DNA of 64,000 nt from G963691835 sp963691835 (GTDB lineage Bacteria; Pseudomonadota; Alphaproteobacteria; Thalassobaculales; Thalassobaculaceae). Below the pieces are notes generated by a model. It worked only from the letters and a program-made list of their open reading frames with translations, was not told where the DNA came from and did not search any database. The number at the start of each line of letters is the position of its first letter. Positions within the stretch are counted from its first letter, which is position 1. The stretch covers positions 3,286,001-3,350,000 of the forward strand of contig OY829383.1 of the NCBI GenBank assembly GCA_963691835.1, given 5' to 3'. Shown here piece by piece: positions 26,287-36,467 of this stretch. The position numbers and the translations under genes were made by a program.

Positions 26287-26697
26287 TCACGACGAGGACG
26301 GGCCGATCTCAATCGTCAGACCGCCGGTGTAGAAGCCGACAAGGCCCTTAATGGCGTCAGCAAATTCAAGCGGGCTTTCGTAGGACCATGCGATCTCGTC
26401 CGACGACCCGGCATCCTTCAGCCTGAAATAGGTAGCGTCGCCTTTCAGCGGACAGTGGGAGGACCGGTCCGTGACCTCGACATCGGCGACGATGTCCGCG
26501 CGCGGAAAATAGATCACCGGGTCGTAGACGTCTCGGCCGACCTCGATGACGTATGCGGCGTTATCTGACCGGGCGAGCACGGTGTCACCATTCAGCACCC
26601 GAACGTGGCGCCCGACCGGTTTAACGCGCATGAAATGCCGGGGCTCAGACGGATTGTGGATGGTCTTGTCGGAAAGGGTGACTTCCGGATGGGACAT
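26287..26697 (-). CDS. DUF427 domain protein
   Basis: A 136-residue protein with the compact all-beta DUF427 pattern: VRVLNGDTVLARSDNAAYVIE, YFPRADI, then the SSHCPLKGDATYFRL core and IAWSYESPLEFADAIKGLVGFY. The family is widespread and has no settled biochemical function. ATG 26697 has GAGGAA upstream; an in-frame GTG at 26715 is possible. It converges on the HlyD gene with 15 bases between stops. Confidence 0.85.
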   Translation of the reverse strand: MSHPEVTLSDKTIHNPSEPRHFMRVKPVGRHVRVLNGDTVLARSDNAAYVIEVGRDVYDPVIYFPRADIVADVEVTDRSSHCPLKGDATYFRLKDAGSSDEIAWSYESPLEFADAIKGLVGFYTGGLTIEIGPSSS

Positions 26698-26798
26698 GGC
26701 GCGACCGTTCCTCACGGTATCTGTTGGATTCAGGTTTATCCCCTCAACGTGGGGGTCGAAGTCGGCGATTCAAATCCCTTCGGGACAGCGACTGCGCG

Positions 26799-27800
26799 TC
26801 ACGCGCCAAATGGATCGGTCCGGATCCACTCGATCGTTTCCTGAAGGATTGTCGGGATGTCGCGCAGCGGCACGCCAAGACTGTCGCGGCGGGTGAAGTC
26901 GAACCCCGTCGCGGCTACCGGCGGCTCATCCAGCGGCTCCGGCATCTTCATGTCGGGAAGGAGCCTCTGAAGCTCTGCGTACAAATCCTGCCAGTGCCAG
27001 CTCTCATAGACCCCGAAGTAGCGGCCTTCCGCGCTCGGGTTCTCGTAGACGGCCAGAAACAGTGACGCCAGATCATGCAGATGAATCATTGAAGTGGAGT
27101 CGTTGGGCGTCTTCCGATGCCGACCTTCGCCCCCGTTCATCAAACGACCCAACCAATCATGCGGGCTGTGGTTCATGTGCTCCGGCAGGATGACGGGGCC
27201 GTACATACCGGTGGGCATCAGTATGGAAAGGCGAATGCCGTTCTCCCGGGCGAACCGGATCGCCGCCTTCTCCATCACGGTCTTGGTGGCGGAGGTGTAT
27301 TTCTTCGCAGCGCACTGCTGCGCCTCATCGGACCAGTGATCGACCTCGTTCTTCAGCGGAACCGGCGGTACCGGGTTGGTGCTGCTGGTGCTGCTGCAGA
27401 TCACGATGTTCTTCACACCCTGCCTCTGGGCGGACCGCATGATGTTGAGGCAGCCGTTTACCGTCGGCATGATGATCTCGGCATAGCCTTGCTCATCATC
27501 CATCTCCCGGGCCGGAACCCCTGTGGGTCCGGCATACGTCGGAATCAGGGTGGCGATGTAGACGCAGTCCGCACCACGGGTGGGCTCATCGAAACTACCC
27601 TCACGCGCCATATCGGCACTGAAGAGCGACAAGCCGGCATCAGCACCCGGCAATGCTTTGAGATAAGGTGCTTTTTCTGGAGCATCCTTGTTGCGCATGG
27701 TGCCGTTCACGGCATAACCCCGGGCCAACGCCGCTGCCAGGATGTTCGAGCCGACGAGGCCGCTTGCGCCCGCCACACAGATGGTTTTTCCAGATGACAC
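26799..27800 (-). CDS. Extended SDR, NAD(P)-dependent epimerase/reductase family
   Basis: A 333-residue extended short-chain dehydrogenase with the N-terminal nucleotide loop GASGLVGSN, the VICSSTSST strand with the catalytic Ser/Thr, and a MPTGMYGP segment after the active site, giving a dihydroflavonol-reductase-like layout. The active-site helix reads KKYTSATKTVMEKAA: Tyr and Lys are separated by four residues rather than the usual three (YxxxK), so the catalytic Tyr is displaced by one or the enzyme differs in mechanism. The substrate is unknown. It diverges from the Gld-type ABC cassette. Confidence 0.85.
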   Translation of the reverse strand: MSSGKTICVAGASGLVGSNILAAALARGYAVNGTMRNKDAPEKAPYLKALPGADAGLSLFSADMAREGSFDEPTRGADCVYIATLIPTYAGPTGVPAREMDDEQGYAEIIMPTVNGCLNIMRSAQRQGVKNIVICSSTSSTNPVPPVPLKNEVDHWSDEAQQCAAKKYTSATKTVMEKAAIRFARENGIRLSILMPTGMYGPVILPEHMNHSPHDWLGRLMNGGEGRHRKTPNDSTSMIHLHDLASLFLAVYENPSAEGRYFGVYESWHWQDLYAELQRLLPDMKMPEPLDEPPVAATGFDFTRRDSLGVPLRDIPTILQETIEWIRTDPFGA

Positions 27801-28018
27801 GACGGATGACTCCCCGGCTGTTCTGAGCGGGCAGTCTATGATCGGGGCATAGACCGGCCAAACTCAAAACCGTTGCCGAACCTTGCGATAGCGCCTTGGT
27901 GATCACGCCGCCTCTTGTATTTTTGGCTCGGTTCGGTAAACGGGCATCCGCACCGTTGTGACAAGCGCGCGCCATTAGAGCGCAATCCAATCAAGCTCTT
28001 CTGGAGGACCGACGGCTC

Positions 28019-28765
28019 ATGGCGGAGATTCTCGCCATTCAATCGCTGACCAAGCGCTTCGCCGCCCGGACCGTCGTGGACGATGTGACGTTCTCGGTAT
28101 CTATCGGGGAAGTGCTCGGCTTTCTCGGGCCGAATGGGGCTGGCAAGTCCACCACCATGAAGATGATTGCCGGGTTTCTGGCGCCGACGGCGGGCACGGC
28201 CTATGTCGCGGGGCATGACGTCACCGTGGACCCGATTGCGGTGAAGAAGGCGATCGGATACCTGCCGGAAGGCGCTCCAGCCTGGCCGGACATGACGCCG
28301 GCGGGATTTCTGGACTTCATCGCGTCGGTCCGCGGGTTGGGGGGCACCGCCAAGCGCGAACGGATCGACGAGGTCATCGCCAGAACCCGGATCGAAGACG
28401 TGGTCTATCAGCCGATCGAGACACTTTCGAAGGGATTCAAACGGCGGGTCGGTCTGGCTCAGGCGCTGCTTCACGATCCCGACGTGCTGATCCTGGATGA
28501 GCCGACGGACGGGCTCGATCCGAACCAGAAGCACGAGGTGAGGAACCTGATCCAGGAGATGGCGGCACGGAAGTGTATCGTGATCTCAACCCACATCCTG
28601 GAAGAGGTGGACGCCGTTTGCACCCGCGCGATGATCATTGCGCAGGGCCGGGTCGTCGCCGACGCACCACCCGCGACGCTCAAGGCGCGGTCCGCCACTG
28701 GAAATCTGGATGACGTCTTCCGGGATATCACCCTCGGTGCAGACGCCCGGAAGCGGGTGGCCTGA
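28019..28765 (+). CDS. ABC-2 transporter ATPase (GldA-like)
   Basis: A 248-residue ATPase: Walker A GPNGAGKSTT, Q-loop YLPEGAPAW, signature LSKGFKRRVGLAQAL, Walker B VLILDEPTDGLDP, H-loop ISTHILEEVD. The signature is LSKGF rather than LSGGQ, which is usual in this GldA-like group. It begins a four-gene run (ATPase, permease, GldG-like, DUF4340) found in many bacteria without gliding motility; the substrate is unknown. One base separates it from the permease gene. Confidence 0.92.
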   Translation: MAEILAIQSLTKRFAARTVVDDVTFSVSIGEVLGFLGPNGAGKSTTMKMIAGFLAPTAGTAYVAGHDVTVDPIAVKKAIGYLPEGAPAWPDMTPAGFLDFIASVRGLGGTAKRERIDEVIARTRIEDVVYQPIETLSKGFKRRVGLAQALLHDPDVLILDEPTDGLDPNQKHEVRNLIQEMAARKCIVISTHILEEVDAVCTRAMIIAQGRVVADAPPATLKARSATGNLDDVFRDITLGADARKRVA

Positions 28766-28766
28766 G

Positions 28767-29501
28767 ATGCGGAACACGATCCTCGTCGCGCGCCGGGAAC
28801 TCGCCTCGTATTTCACGACGCCGCTCGCCTACATCTTCATCGTGATCTTCCTGGTCCTGGCCGGGGCGTTGACGTTCTTTCTCGGCTCCTTCCTCGACCG
28901 GGATCAGGCGGACCTCCGGGCGTTTTTCGGCTTCCACCCCTGGCTCTACCTTTTTCTGATCCCCGCACTTTCGATGCGCCTTTGGGCGGAAGAGCGACGG
29001 CTTGGGACGATCGAGCTGTTTCTGACGCTGCCGATCTCCATGACGGAGGCCGTCGTAGGCAAGTTTCTGGCGGCGTGGATCTTTACCGCCATCGCCCTCG
29101 TTCTCACGGTCCCGCTCTGGATCACCGTCTCTTACCTCGGCGACCCGGATCATGGCGTCATCGTCGCATCATATCTCGGAAGTTTCCTGATGGCCGGGGC
29201 GTACCTGGCCATCGGCTCGATGATCTCTGCGACGACCAAGAACCAGGTGATCGCTTTCGTGGTGACGACGACCGTGTGCTTCGTGTTGACGCTCGCCGGA
29301 TCCCCTGTGGTGACGGACATCTTCGCGGACTGGGCCCCACCGGTTCTGGTGCAAACCATCGCAGAATTCGGCTTCCTTAGCCGGTTCCAGGCGATCCAGC
29401 GCGGGGTGATCGACCTGCGGGACGCCGTCTACTTCCTGTCGCTGATTGTCATCGCGCTCTATGCGAACGCGATCGTCATCGACTGGAAGAAAGCGGCTTA
29501 G
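28767..29501 (+). CDS. ABC-2 transporter permease (GldF-like)
   Basis: A 244-residue inner-membrane protein with six hydrophobic helices. It has the ABC-2 phrase MRLWAEERRLGTIELFLTLPISMTEAVVGK between the second and third helices, typical of the CcmB/GldF-type permease. It starts one base after the ATPase stop and is followed after eleven bases by the GldG-like gene, so the three are surely cotranscribed. Confidence 0.9.
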   Translation: MRNTILVARRELASYFTTPLAYIFIVIFLVLAGALTFFLGSFLDRDQADLRAFFGFHPWLYLFLIPALSMRLWAEERRLGTIELFLTLPISMTEAVVGKFLAAWIFTAIALVLTVPLWITVSYLGDPDHGVIVASYLGSFLMAGAYLAIGSMISATTKNQVIAFVVTTTVCFVLTLAGSPVVTDIFADWAPPVLVQTIAEFGFLSRFQAIQRGVIDLRDAVYFLSLIVIALYANAIVIDWKKAA

Positions 29502-29512
29502 GAGGGGGCGTG

Positions 29513-31477
29513 ATGTCGGATCAGAACGTGACCTCCAAGACAGCCCGCAGCACGGCATCTCCCGCAGGGCTGACGGGCATTGCCTTACTGTTGTTGTTCG
29601 TGCTGTTCGTGTCGGTGAACCTGCTGTCCCAGACGAGCCTGCGCTCCTGGCGGCTCGATCTGACCGAAGACCGCCTCTACACCCTCTCCGACGTGACGGT
29701 CCGCGTGCTATCCGAGATCGAGGAGCCGGTAACCCTCCGGTTCTACTTCTCCCAGGCGCTCGGGCGGGAGATCCCGGCCTACGGCATCCTTGCGGGCCGC
29801 ATTGAGGATCTCTTGCAGGAGTACGAAACTTTGTCTGAAGGCAAGGTTCGCGTGGAGATCTATGACCCGGAGCCTTTCTCCGACGTGGAGGACCGGGCCG
29901 TCGCCGATGGCCTTCAGGCGGTGCCGATCGATGCGACCCAGGCCAATGTTTTCTTCGGACTGGTCGGTACGAACACGACCGATGATTTGGAGGCCATTCC
30001 GTTCTTCCAGCCGGAGCGGGAAGCGTTCCTGGAGTACGACATCTCCCGGATGGTCACGTCGCTCGCCGCCCCAAACCGGACGGTGGTCGGCGTGTTGAGC
30101 ACGGTACCGCTGGCGGGAAGTTCCCGGATGAACGCCTTCGGCCAGCAGGAGCAGGTCCAGCCCGCCATCCTCTACGAGCAGATCGATGATCTCTTCGAAA
30201 CGCGCTGGCTCGGGGCTTCCACAGGGCGGATTCCGGATGACGTGACCCTGTTGATGGTGGTCCATCCCAAGGATGTTGATCCGAGAACGCTCTATGCCGT
30301 GGACCAGTATCTCTTGGCCGGCGGCAAGGCGATGATCTTCGTTGACCCGTTCTCGGAGGAGATTGCCGCCCAGGGGCAGCAGCTTGGCACCGACCCGGAT
30401 GCCGGAAGTGACCTCCGCCCGATCTTTGAGGCCTGGGGTGTGGATTACGACAAGCGGATCGTGGCAGCCGATCGTCTAACGGCCCGCAAGGTCGCACCGG
30501 GCCAAGGCCAGCGTCTGGTGGACTACATCGCTTGGCTGGTCTTGCGGGGCTCGAACATAGACCAGGAGACGGCCCTGACGTCCGGCGTGGATTCTCTGGC
30601 TGTCGCCAGTTCGGGCGCGTTGGCGTTGACGGATGACTCGCCTGTCACCATGACGCCGCTCGTCTCGACGTCGGCCGGATCCCAACGTTTGCCGGTCGAG
30701 AAGGTTCAGGGTTTCCGGCGGCCGCTTGAATTGCTGCGCCAGTACGAGCCAGGCCCGACCCCGCTTGTGGTCGCCGCCCGTGTGACCGGCCCAGTGCCGA
30801 GCGCCTTTCCCGATGGTCCACCGGTGGCGGAGGGGCAGGATCAGCCGTCTCCCGATCAGCTGGCCGCCCATCTCGTCGCGTCAACGGAACCGCTGGATGT
30901 GATCCTGGTTGCCGACAGCGACGTCCTGGCCGATCGCTTCTGGGTGGCGACCCAGAACTTCTTCGGCCGTAGGGTGACCGTTCCCCAGGCTGGGAATGGG
31001 ACCTTTGTGCTCAACGCGATGGAGGCGTTGTCCGGGACGACGACGCTTCTGGAGTTGCGGGGACGGGGTACGGCGCAGCGTCCGTTCGATGTGATCGACG
31101 GAATCCGGCGTGAGGCCGACAGGGCCTTTGAATCGAAGGAACGCGACCTTCAAAAGACGCTCGAAGAGACGCAGGCCAAGCTGGATCAGGTCCGGGCGCG
31201 CGGGGCGGCAGACGGAAGCCCCGGCGGTGGTGGCGCCATTCTTTCGGAAGAGGATCGCCGCAGCATTGAGACCTATCAGCGGGAGATTCTGACGACACGG
31301 GCGGAGCTTCGGGATGTTCAGCGCTCTCTCAATGCGGAGCTCGACCGGCTGACGGTCAAGTTGTGGTTCTGGAACATCGCGGCTGTCCCCTTGCTGGTGG
31401 CTGTATTTGCCATTGGTCTTGCGCTGATCCGCACCTATCGCCGCCGCCACAGCGCGCGCGAAGCGGCGGCGGCGTAA
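29513..31477 (+). CDS. GldG-like ABC auxiliary membrane protein
   Basis: A 654-residue protein with one N-terminal membrane helix (about residues 18-38), the family opening LTEDRLYTLSDVTVRVLSEIEEPVTLRFYFS, a large periplasmic region matching the ABC_transp_aux/GldG pattern (YEQIDDLFETRWL, MVVHPKDVDPRTLYAVDQYLLAGGKA in pieces), a coiled coil around 540-610 and a C-terminal helix before a basic tail. In Bacteroidetes GldG works with GldA and GldF. The start is GTG 29510 or ATG 29513, with AGGAGG upstream. Confidence 0.9.
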   Translation: MSDQNVTSKTARSTASPAGLTGIALLLLFVLFVSVNLLSQTSLRSWRLDLTEDRLYTLSDVTVRVLSEIEEPVTLRFYFSQALGREIPAYGILAGRIEDLLQEYETLSEGKVRVEIYDPEPFSDVEDRAVADGLQAVPIDATQANVFFGLVGTNTTDDLEAIPFFQPEREAFLEYDISRMVTSLAAPNRTVVGVLSTVPLAGSSRMNAFGQQEQVQPAILYEQIDDLFETRWLGASTGRIPDDVTLLMVVHPKDVDPRTLYAVDQYLLAGGKAMIFVDPFSEEIAAQGQQLGTDPDAGSDLRPIFEAWGVDYDKRIVAADRLTARKVAPGQGQRLVDYIAWLVLRGSNIDQETALTSGVDSLAVASSGALALTDDSPVTMTPLVSTSAGSQRLPVEKVQGFRRPLELLRQYEPGPTPLVVAARVTGPVPSAFPDGPPVAEGQDQPSPDQLAAHLVASTEPLDVILVADSDVLADRFWVATQNFFGRRVTVPQAGNGTFVLNAMEALSGTTTLLELRGRGTAQRPFDVIDGIRREADRAFESKERDLQKTLEETQAKLDQVRARGAADGSPGGGGAILSEEDRRSIETYQREILTTRAELRDVQRSLNAELDRLTVKLWFWNIAAVPLLVAVFAIGLALIRTYRRRHSAREAAAA

Positions 31478-31511
31478 GCCTGGACCGGACGAGAATGATG
31501 GAGCACGTCCA

Positions 31512-32594
31512 ATGCTGACGGTTCGACATGTGGCCGCCTTGGGCATTCTGACCTTGGCGACGGCGACCGCGGCCGGAACGGCTGTGACGGTCGACGACGC
31601 ATCCCGCCTCCGCAGTGTGACCAAGGAGACTTTCCTGCCAGGGTTTGCCGACCGGCTGGGGGATGTCGGTGCCATCCGGATCACGCGGGGCGGGGGCTTC
31701 GATGAGCGGTCTGGCGACGTGTCGACCGTAACGCTGACCCGGACGGACGACAGGTGGGCCGTCGCCGAACGGGAGGCGTATCCCGCGCGCGGTGACGCCG
31801 TCAGGGCCTTGCTGCTGGGGCTGTCAGAAGCGGAGCGGCTGGAGCCCAAGACGGCCGATCCGGAGCGTTTTGACCGGCTATCGTTGCGTGATGTCAGCGA
31901 GCCGGGTTCCCGAGCCACCCGTGTTCTCGTTGAGGACACCACAGGGAGAAGCGTCCTCGATGTTCTCATCGGCAAAAGCCGGACGAACCTGACAGGGGGC
32001 AAAGGGTTGGTTTATGCCCGCCTTGATGCGGCGACGGACGATGCGTCGCGCGCCTGGCTGATCCAGGGCGACATGGATGTGCGTGGTGGACCGTCCGAGT
32101 GGATTGACCGTACGGTCATGGATCTGCCACGCGGTGATATCGCTGCCGCACGCCTTGTCGCCAGCGACGGGTCTGAGCTGATCCTGCAGCACGACGGTGA
32201 CCACCATGTGATTGAGACTGTGCCGGAAGACCTGCGGGTCCGGTCGATCTATGCCGTGGACAATGTTGCCGCGGGCCTTGCGGATCTTGTTACCGAAGAT
32301 GTCCGGCCAAGAGATGGTTTGGAGCCGGACGATGCACTCGGCTCCGCCACGTTCATCAGCTACAACGGACTGATCATCGATGTGCGTTTCGCCGAGGTAA
32401 GACCGTCCCTGGAAGCGCAACCCGTGGTCTGGTCGTTCTTCTCGGTGGAGGTCGCCGAGGGTGCGCCCGAGGGGGCGGAGGCGGCGGCTGTCGAGCTACG
32501 GAATCGTCTCGACGGTTGGGCATACAATCTGGGGCAAATTCGAACCTCACGCCTCCGGGAAACATTGGATTCATTGACGGATCCACGGTCGTAA
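31512..32594 (+). CDS. DUF4340 domain protein of the Gld-type ABC cassette
   Basis: A 360-residue exported protein: the N-terminal hydrophobic stretch LAALGILTLA-like (about residues 6-24) is an uncleaved anchor or signal peptide, and the rest is a beta-rich periplasmic domain with ITRGGGFDE, RTDDRWAVAEREAYPARGDAV and LRDVSEPGSRATRVLVED, as in DUF4340. DUF4340 proteins regularly follow GldG homologues. The gene begins 34 bases after the GldG-like stop and closes the operon. Confidence 0.85.
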   Translation: MLTVRHVAALGILTLATATAAGTAVTVDDASRLRSVTKETFLPGFADRLGDVGAIRITRGGGFDERSGDVSTVTLTRTDDRWAVAEREAYPARGDAVRALLLGLSEAERLEPKTADPERFDRLSLRDVSEPGSRATRVLVEDTTGRSVLDVLIGKSRTNLTGGKGLVYARLDAATDDASRAWLIQGDMDVRGGPSEWIDRTVMDLPRGDIAAARLVASDGSELILQHDGDHHVIETVPEDLRVRSIYAVDNVAAGLADLVTEDVRPRDGLEPDDALGSATFISYNGLIIDVRFAEVRPSLEAQPVVWSFFSVEVAEGAPEGAEAAAVELRNRLDGWAYNLGQIRTSRLRETLDSLTDPRS

Positions 32595-32839
32595 AAGCAT
32601 AGTTTTTCGTTCATTTGTGTTCGAATTTCTTCGCTTTCGTTTCGTCTGGCGAAACAAAAACCCTAAAGAAAATCGAGGCATACGGGTCCGGTTGCAATCA
32701 CCTTTCGTTACGCTTAAGAGACGGTTCTAAGACGTACGGCGATTGCGGTTTTGGTTTCCGGATTGGCGCGTATCGGCGGCGTCTCCAAAAAGGGTGGCGC
32801 GCGGGACGTAGCGCCGAACAACCTGGGTCGGAGGAACGT
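32595..32839 (+). promoter_or_regulatory. AT-richer 245-base leader upstream of pckA
   Basis: This gap is clearly poorer in GC than its surroundings in its first half. It holds a perfect six-base inverted repeat GTTTCG/CGAAAC (32639-32655) and a GGCGC-N10-GCGCC repeat near 32792-32811. It probably carries the pckA promoter and perhaps a carbon-source regulator site; I cannot assign a named operator or a clear -35/-10 pair. Confidence 0.4.
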
Positions 32840-34453
<1,614 letters not shown>

Positions 34454-34480
34454 TCTAAGCCGAACTGGAATGATGTACCA

Positions 34481-34505
34481 AGGCGACGGTCCTATGCCGT
34501 CGCCT
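34481..34505 (+). terminator. Perfect hairpin after pckA, no U tract
   Basis: The arms AGGCGACGG and CCGTCGCCT pair perfectly over nine bases around a seven-base loop 28 bases after the pckA stop. The following bases (ATGGGGATTGG) are not a U run, so it may act only as a 3' end-stabilising hairpin or a weak terminator. Confidence 0.5.
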
Positions 34506-34589
34506 ATGGGGATTGGCAAATCGGAAAAACGGTCCAAGTCATAAGACCAGGACCGGTGCGCCGGACCGTCTCCAACCCGTCAGAGCTCT

Positions 34590-36467
34590 ATGATACGCGA
34601 TCGCAAATCGCCACCCCGTCTCGACGACGAAGTGTCGGGTGACTACAAAATCGACGTCTCCAAACTTGATGCGTCGGTTCTTGTCCGGATAACGCGCATG
34701 GCGTTCCGGCACCGGGCCCGAATGGCCATCGCCATCGTTGCTACCTTCTGTGCCGCGTCCACCCAGCTCCTCGTGCCGCAGTATCTTGGCCAGGCGGTGG
34801 ATCAGGCCAAGGGTCTTCTGTTTGGGGCCGCGTCTGGCGTCGTGAACCGGGACCTCGCGGAAGACGCGCTCATGGGCACGGCGCTGCTGCTGTTCGTTGC
34901 AGCGGTTGCACGCGGCCTCTTCACCATGATGCAGAATTATCAGGGCGAGGCGGTCGGACAATATCTTGGCTATGAGCTTCGGCTTGCCTACTACCGACAA
35001 CTCCAGCGGTTGAGCTTTTCCTGGCATGACCGGGTGCACACCGGCGATCTCATGACGCGGGGGATTTTGGACATTGAGGGTGTCCGGCTCTGGGTCGATA
35101 CCGGCGTTTTGCGCAGTATCTACTTGACGGTCCTTATCGGCGGCGGGGCCGTGATCCTGATTCAGACCGATCTTTGGCTTGGGCTGACGGCGCTGAGTTT
35201 CGTGCCGATTGTCGCCGTCCGAGCTTCCTTTGCGCGGCTCAAACTCCGGGACACCTGGCTCTCGCTTCAGGATCAGATGTCACTGCTGACAAAGGTCATG
35301 GAGGAGAACCTTGGCGGCATCCGCGTCGTCAGGGCCTTCGCCGCCCAGGGCCACGAAATGCGCCGCTATGACGGAATCGCTAAGGGGGCCTTGGCGATCG
35401 CGAGTCGGCGGGTCCTGCTGTTCGTCCAGTCGACCACCCAGATGACGTTCGTCTACTTCCTGGCAATGGGTCTTACGCTCTGGGTTGGCGGAGAGAAGGT
35501 CGCCAATGGCTCGATCACCATCGGGCAGTTGACCCAGGCGCTGGCGTTCATGCTGATCCTTCAGATGCCGGTCCGGCAGATCGGCTGGATGATCAACTCC
35601 ATCGCCCGGGCATCGACCTGTGGTGGCCGGTTGTTCAATGTCATCGATCTCGTTCACTCCGTCGCGGACGCCGAAGACGCGAACGACCTCAAGGTCACGA
35701 ACGCTGTGGTCCGGTTCGAAGGCGTCGATTTCCGCTACCCGACCTGGGCGAAGGATGAGCGGACGTTGAGCGGGCTCGAGCTGGAGGCGCGGCCGGGCAA
35801 GATGATCGGGATCGTCGGTCCGCCCGGTTCCGGCAAGACGACGATTGCTCAATTGCTGGGGCGCTACTACGACCCGACGGCGGGCCGCATAACGATCGAC
35901 GGCCAGGATATTCGGACCGTCACCCTTGGCTCCTTGCGCCAAACCGTTGGGATCGTTCAGTAGGAGCCGTTCCTGTTCACCTCCAGCATCAATCACAACG
36001 TGGCTTATGCGGACCCGTGGGCGGACCGTCCGAACATCGAGCGGTCAGCCCAGACCGCGCAATTGCACAAGTACATCCAGGCCCTGCCGGGCGCGTACGA
36101 AACGCTTGTGGGCGAACGCGGGGTTTCTCTTTCAGGGGGGCAGCGTCAGCGGCTGTCCATCGCCCGCTCAATCCTGCCGGATGCGCGGGTCTTGGTGTTC
36201 GACGATTCGACCGCGGCGGTGGATGCAGCCACCGAGCGCCGGATCCGGGAAGCGCTGCGCGACTTTGTCCAGGACCGCGCGGTCATTGTTATCGCGCACC
36301 GTTTGAGCTCGTTGATGCACGCCGACGAGATCGTGTTCCTTGAGGAAGGACAGATTGTGGAGCGGGGCAGCCACGACGAATTGATCGCGCTCGGTGGCCG
36401 CTATGCCAAGCTCTACGACCTCCAATCCAGAAGCGTGGCCGGAGATCCCGGGGAGCTGACGTCATGA
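34590..36467 (+). pseudogene. ABC exporter subunit 1, interrupted by an amber codon at the Q-loop
   Basis: This is one continuous frame of 626 codons except for TAG at 35961-35963. The first part (457 residues) has six membrane helices and the NBD up to Walker A GPPGSGKTT and LRQTVGIVQ; the frame resumes with EPFLFTSSINHN, signature LSGGQRQRLSIARS, Walker B VLVFDDSTAAVD and H-loop VIAHRL. Relatives read VQQEPFLF here, so the stop replaces the Q-loop Gln, a single C-to-T change from CAG. Elsewhere the window uses TAG as an ordinary stop. Walker B has Asp for the catalytic Glu, as in the degenerate half of heterodimeric exporters. It could be a real nonsense mutation, a sequence error or a suppressed stop. 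It overlaps the next gene by ATGA. Confidence 0.8.

Noticed and set aside
35961..35963. TAG recoded as an amino acid genome-wide (for example pyrrolysine)
   Set aside because: Several genes in the window end at TAG in normal positions, and no pyl genes are seen; a point mutation or error is simpler.
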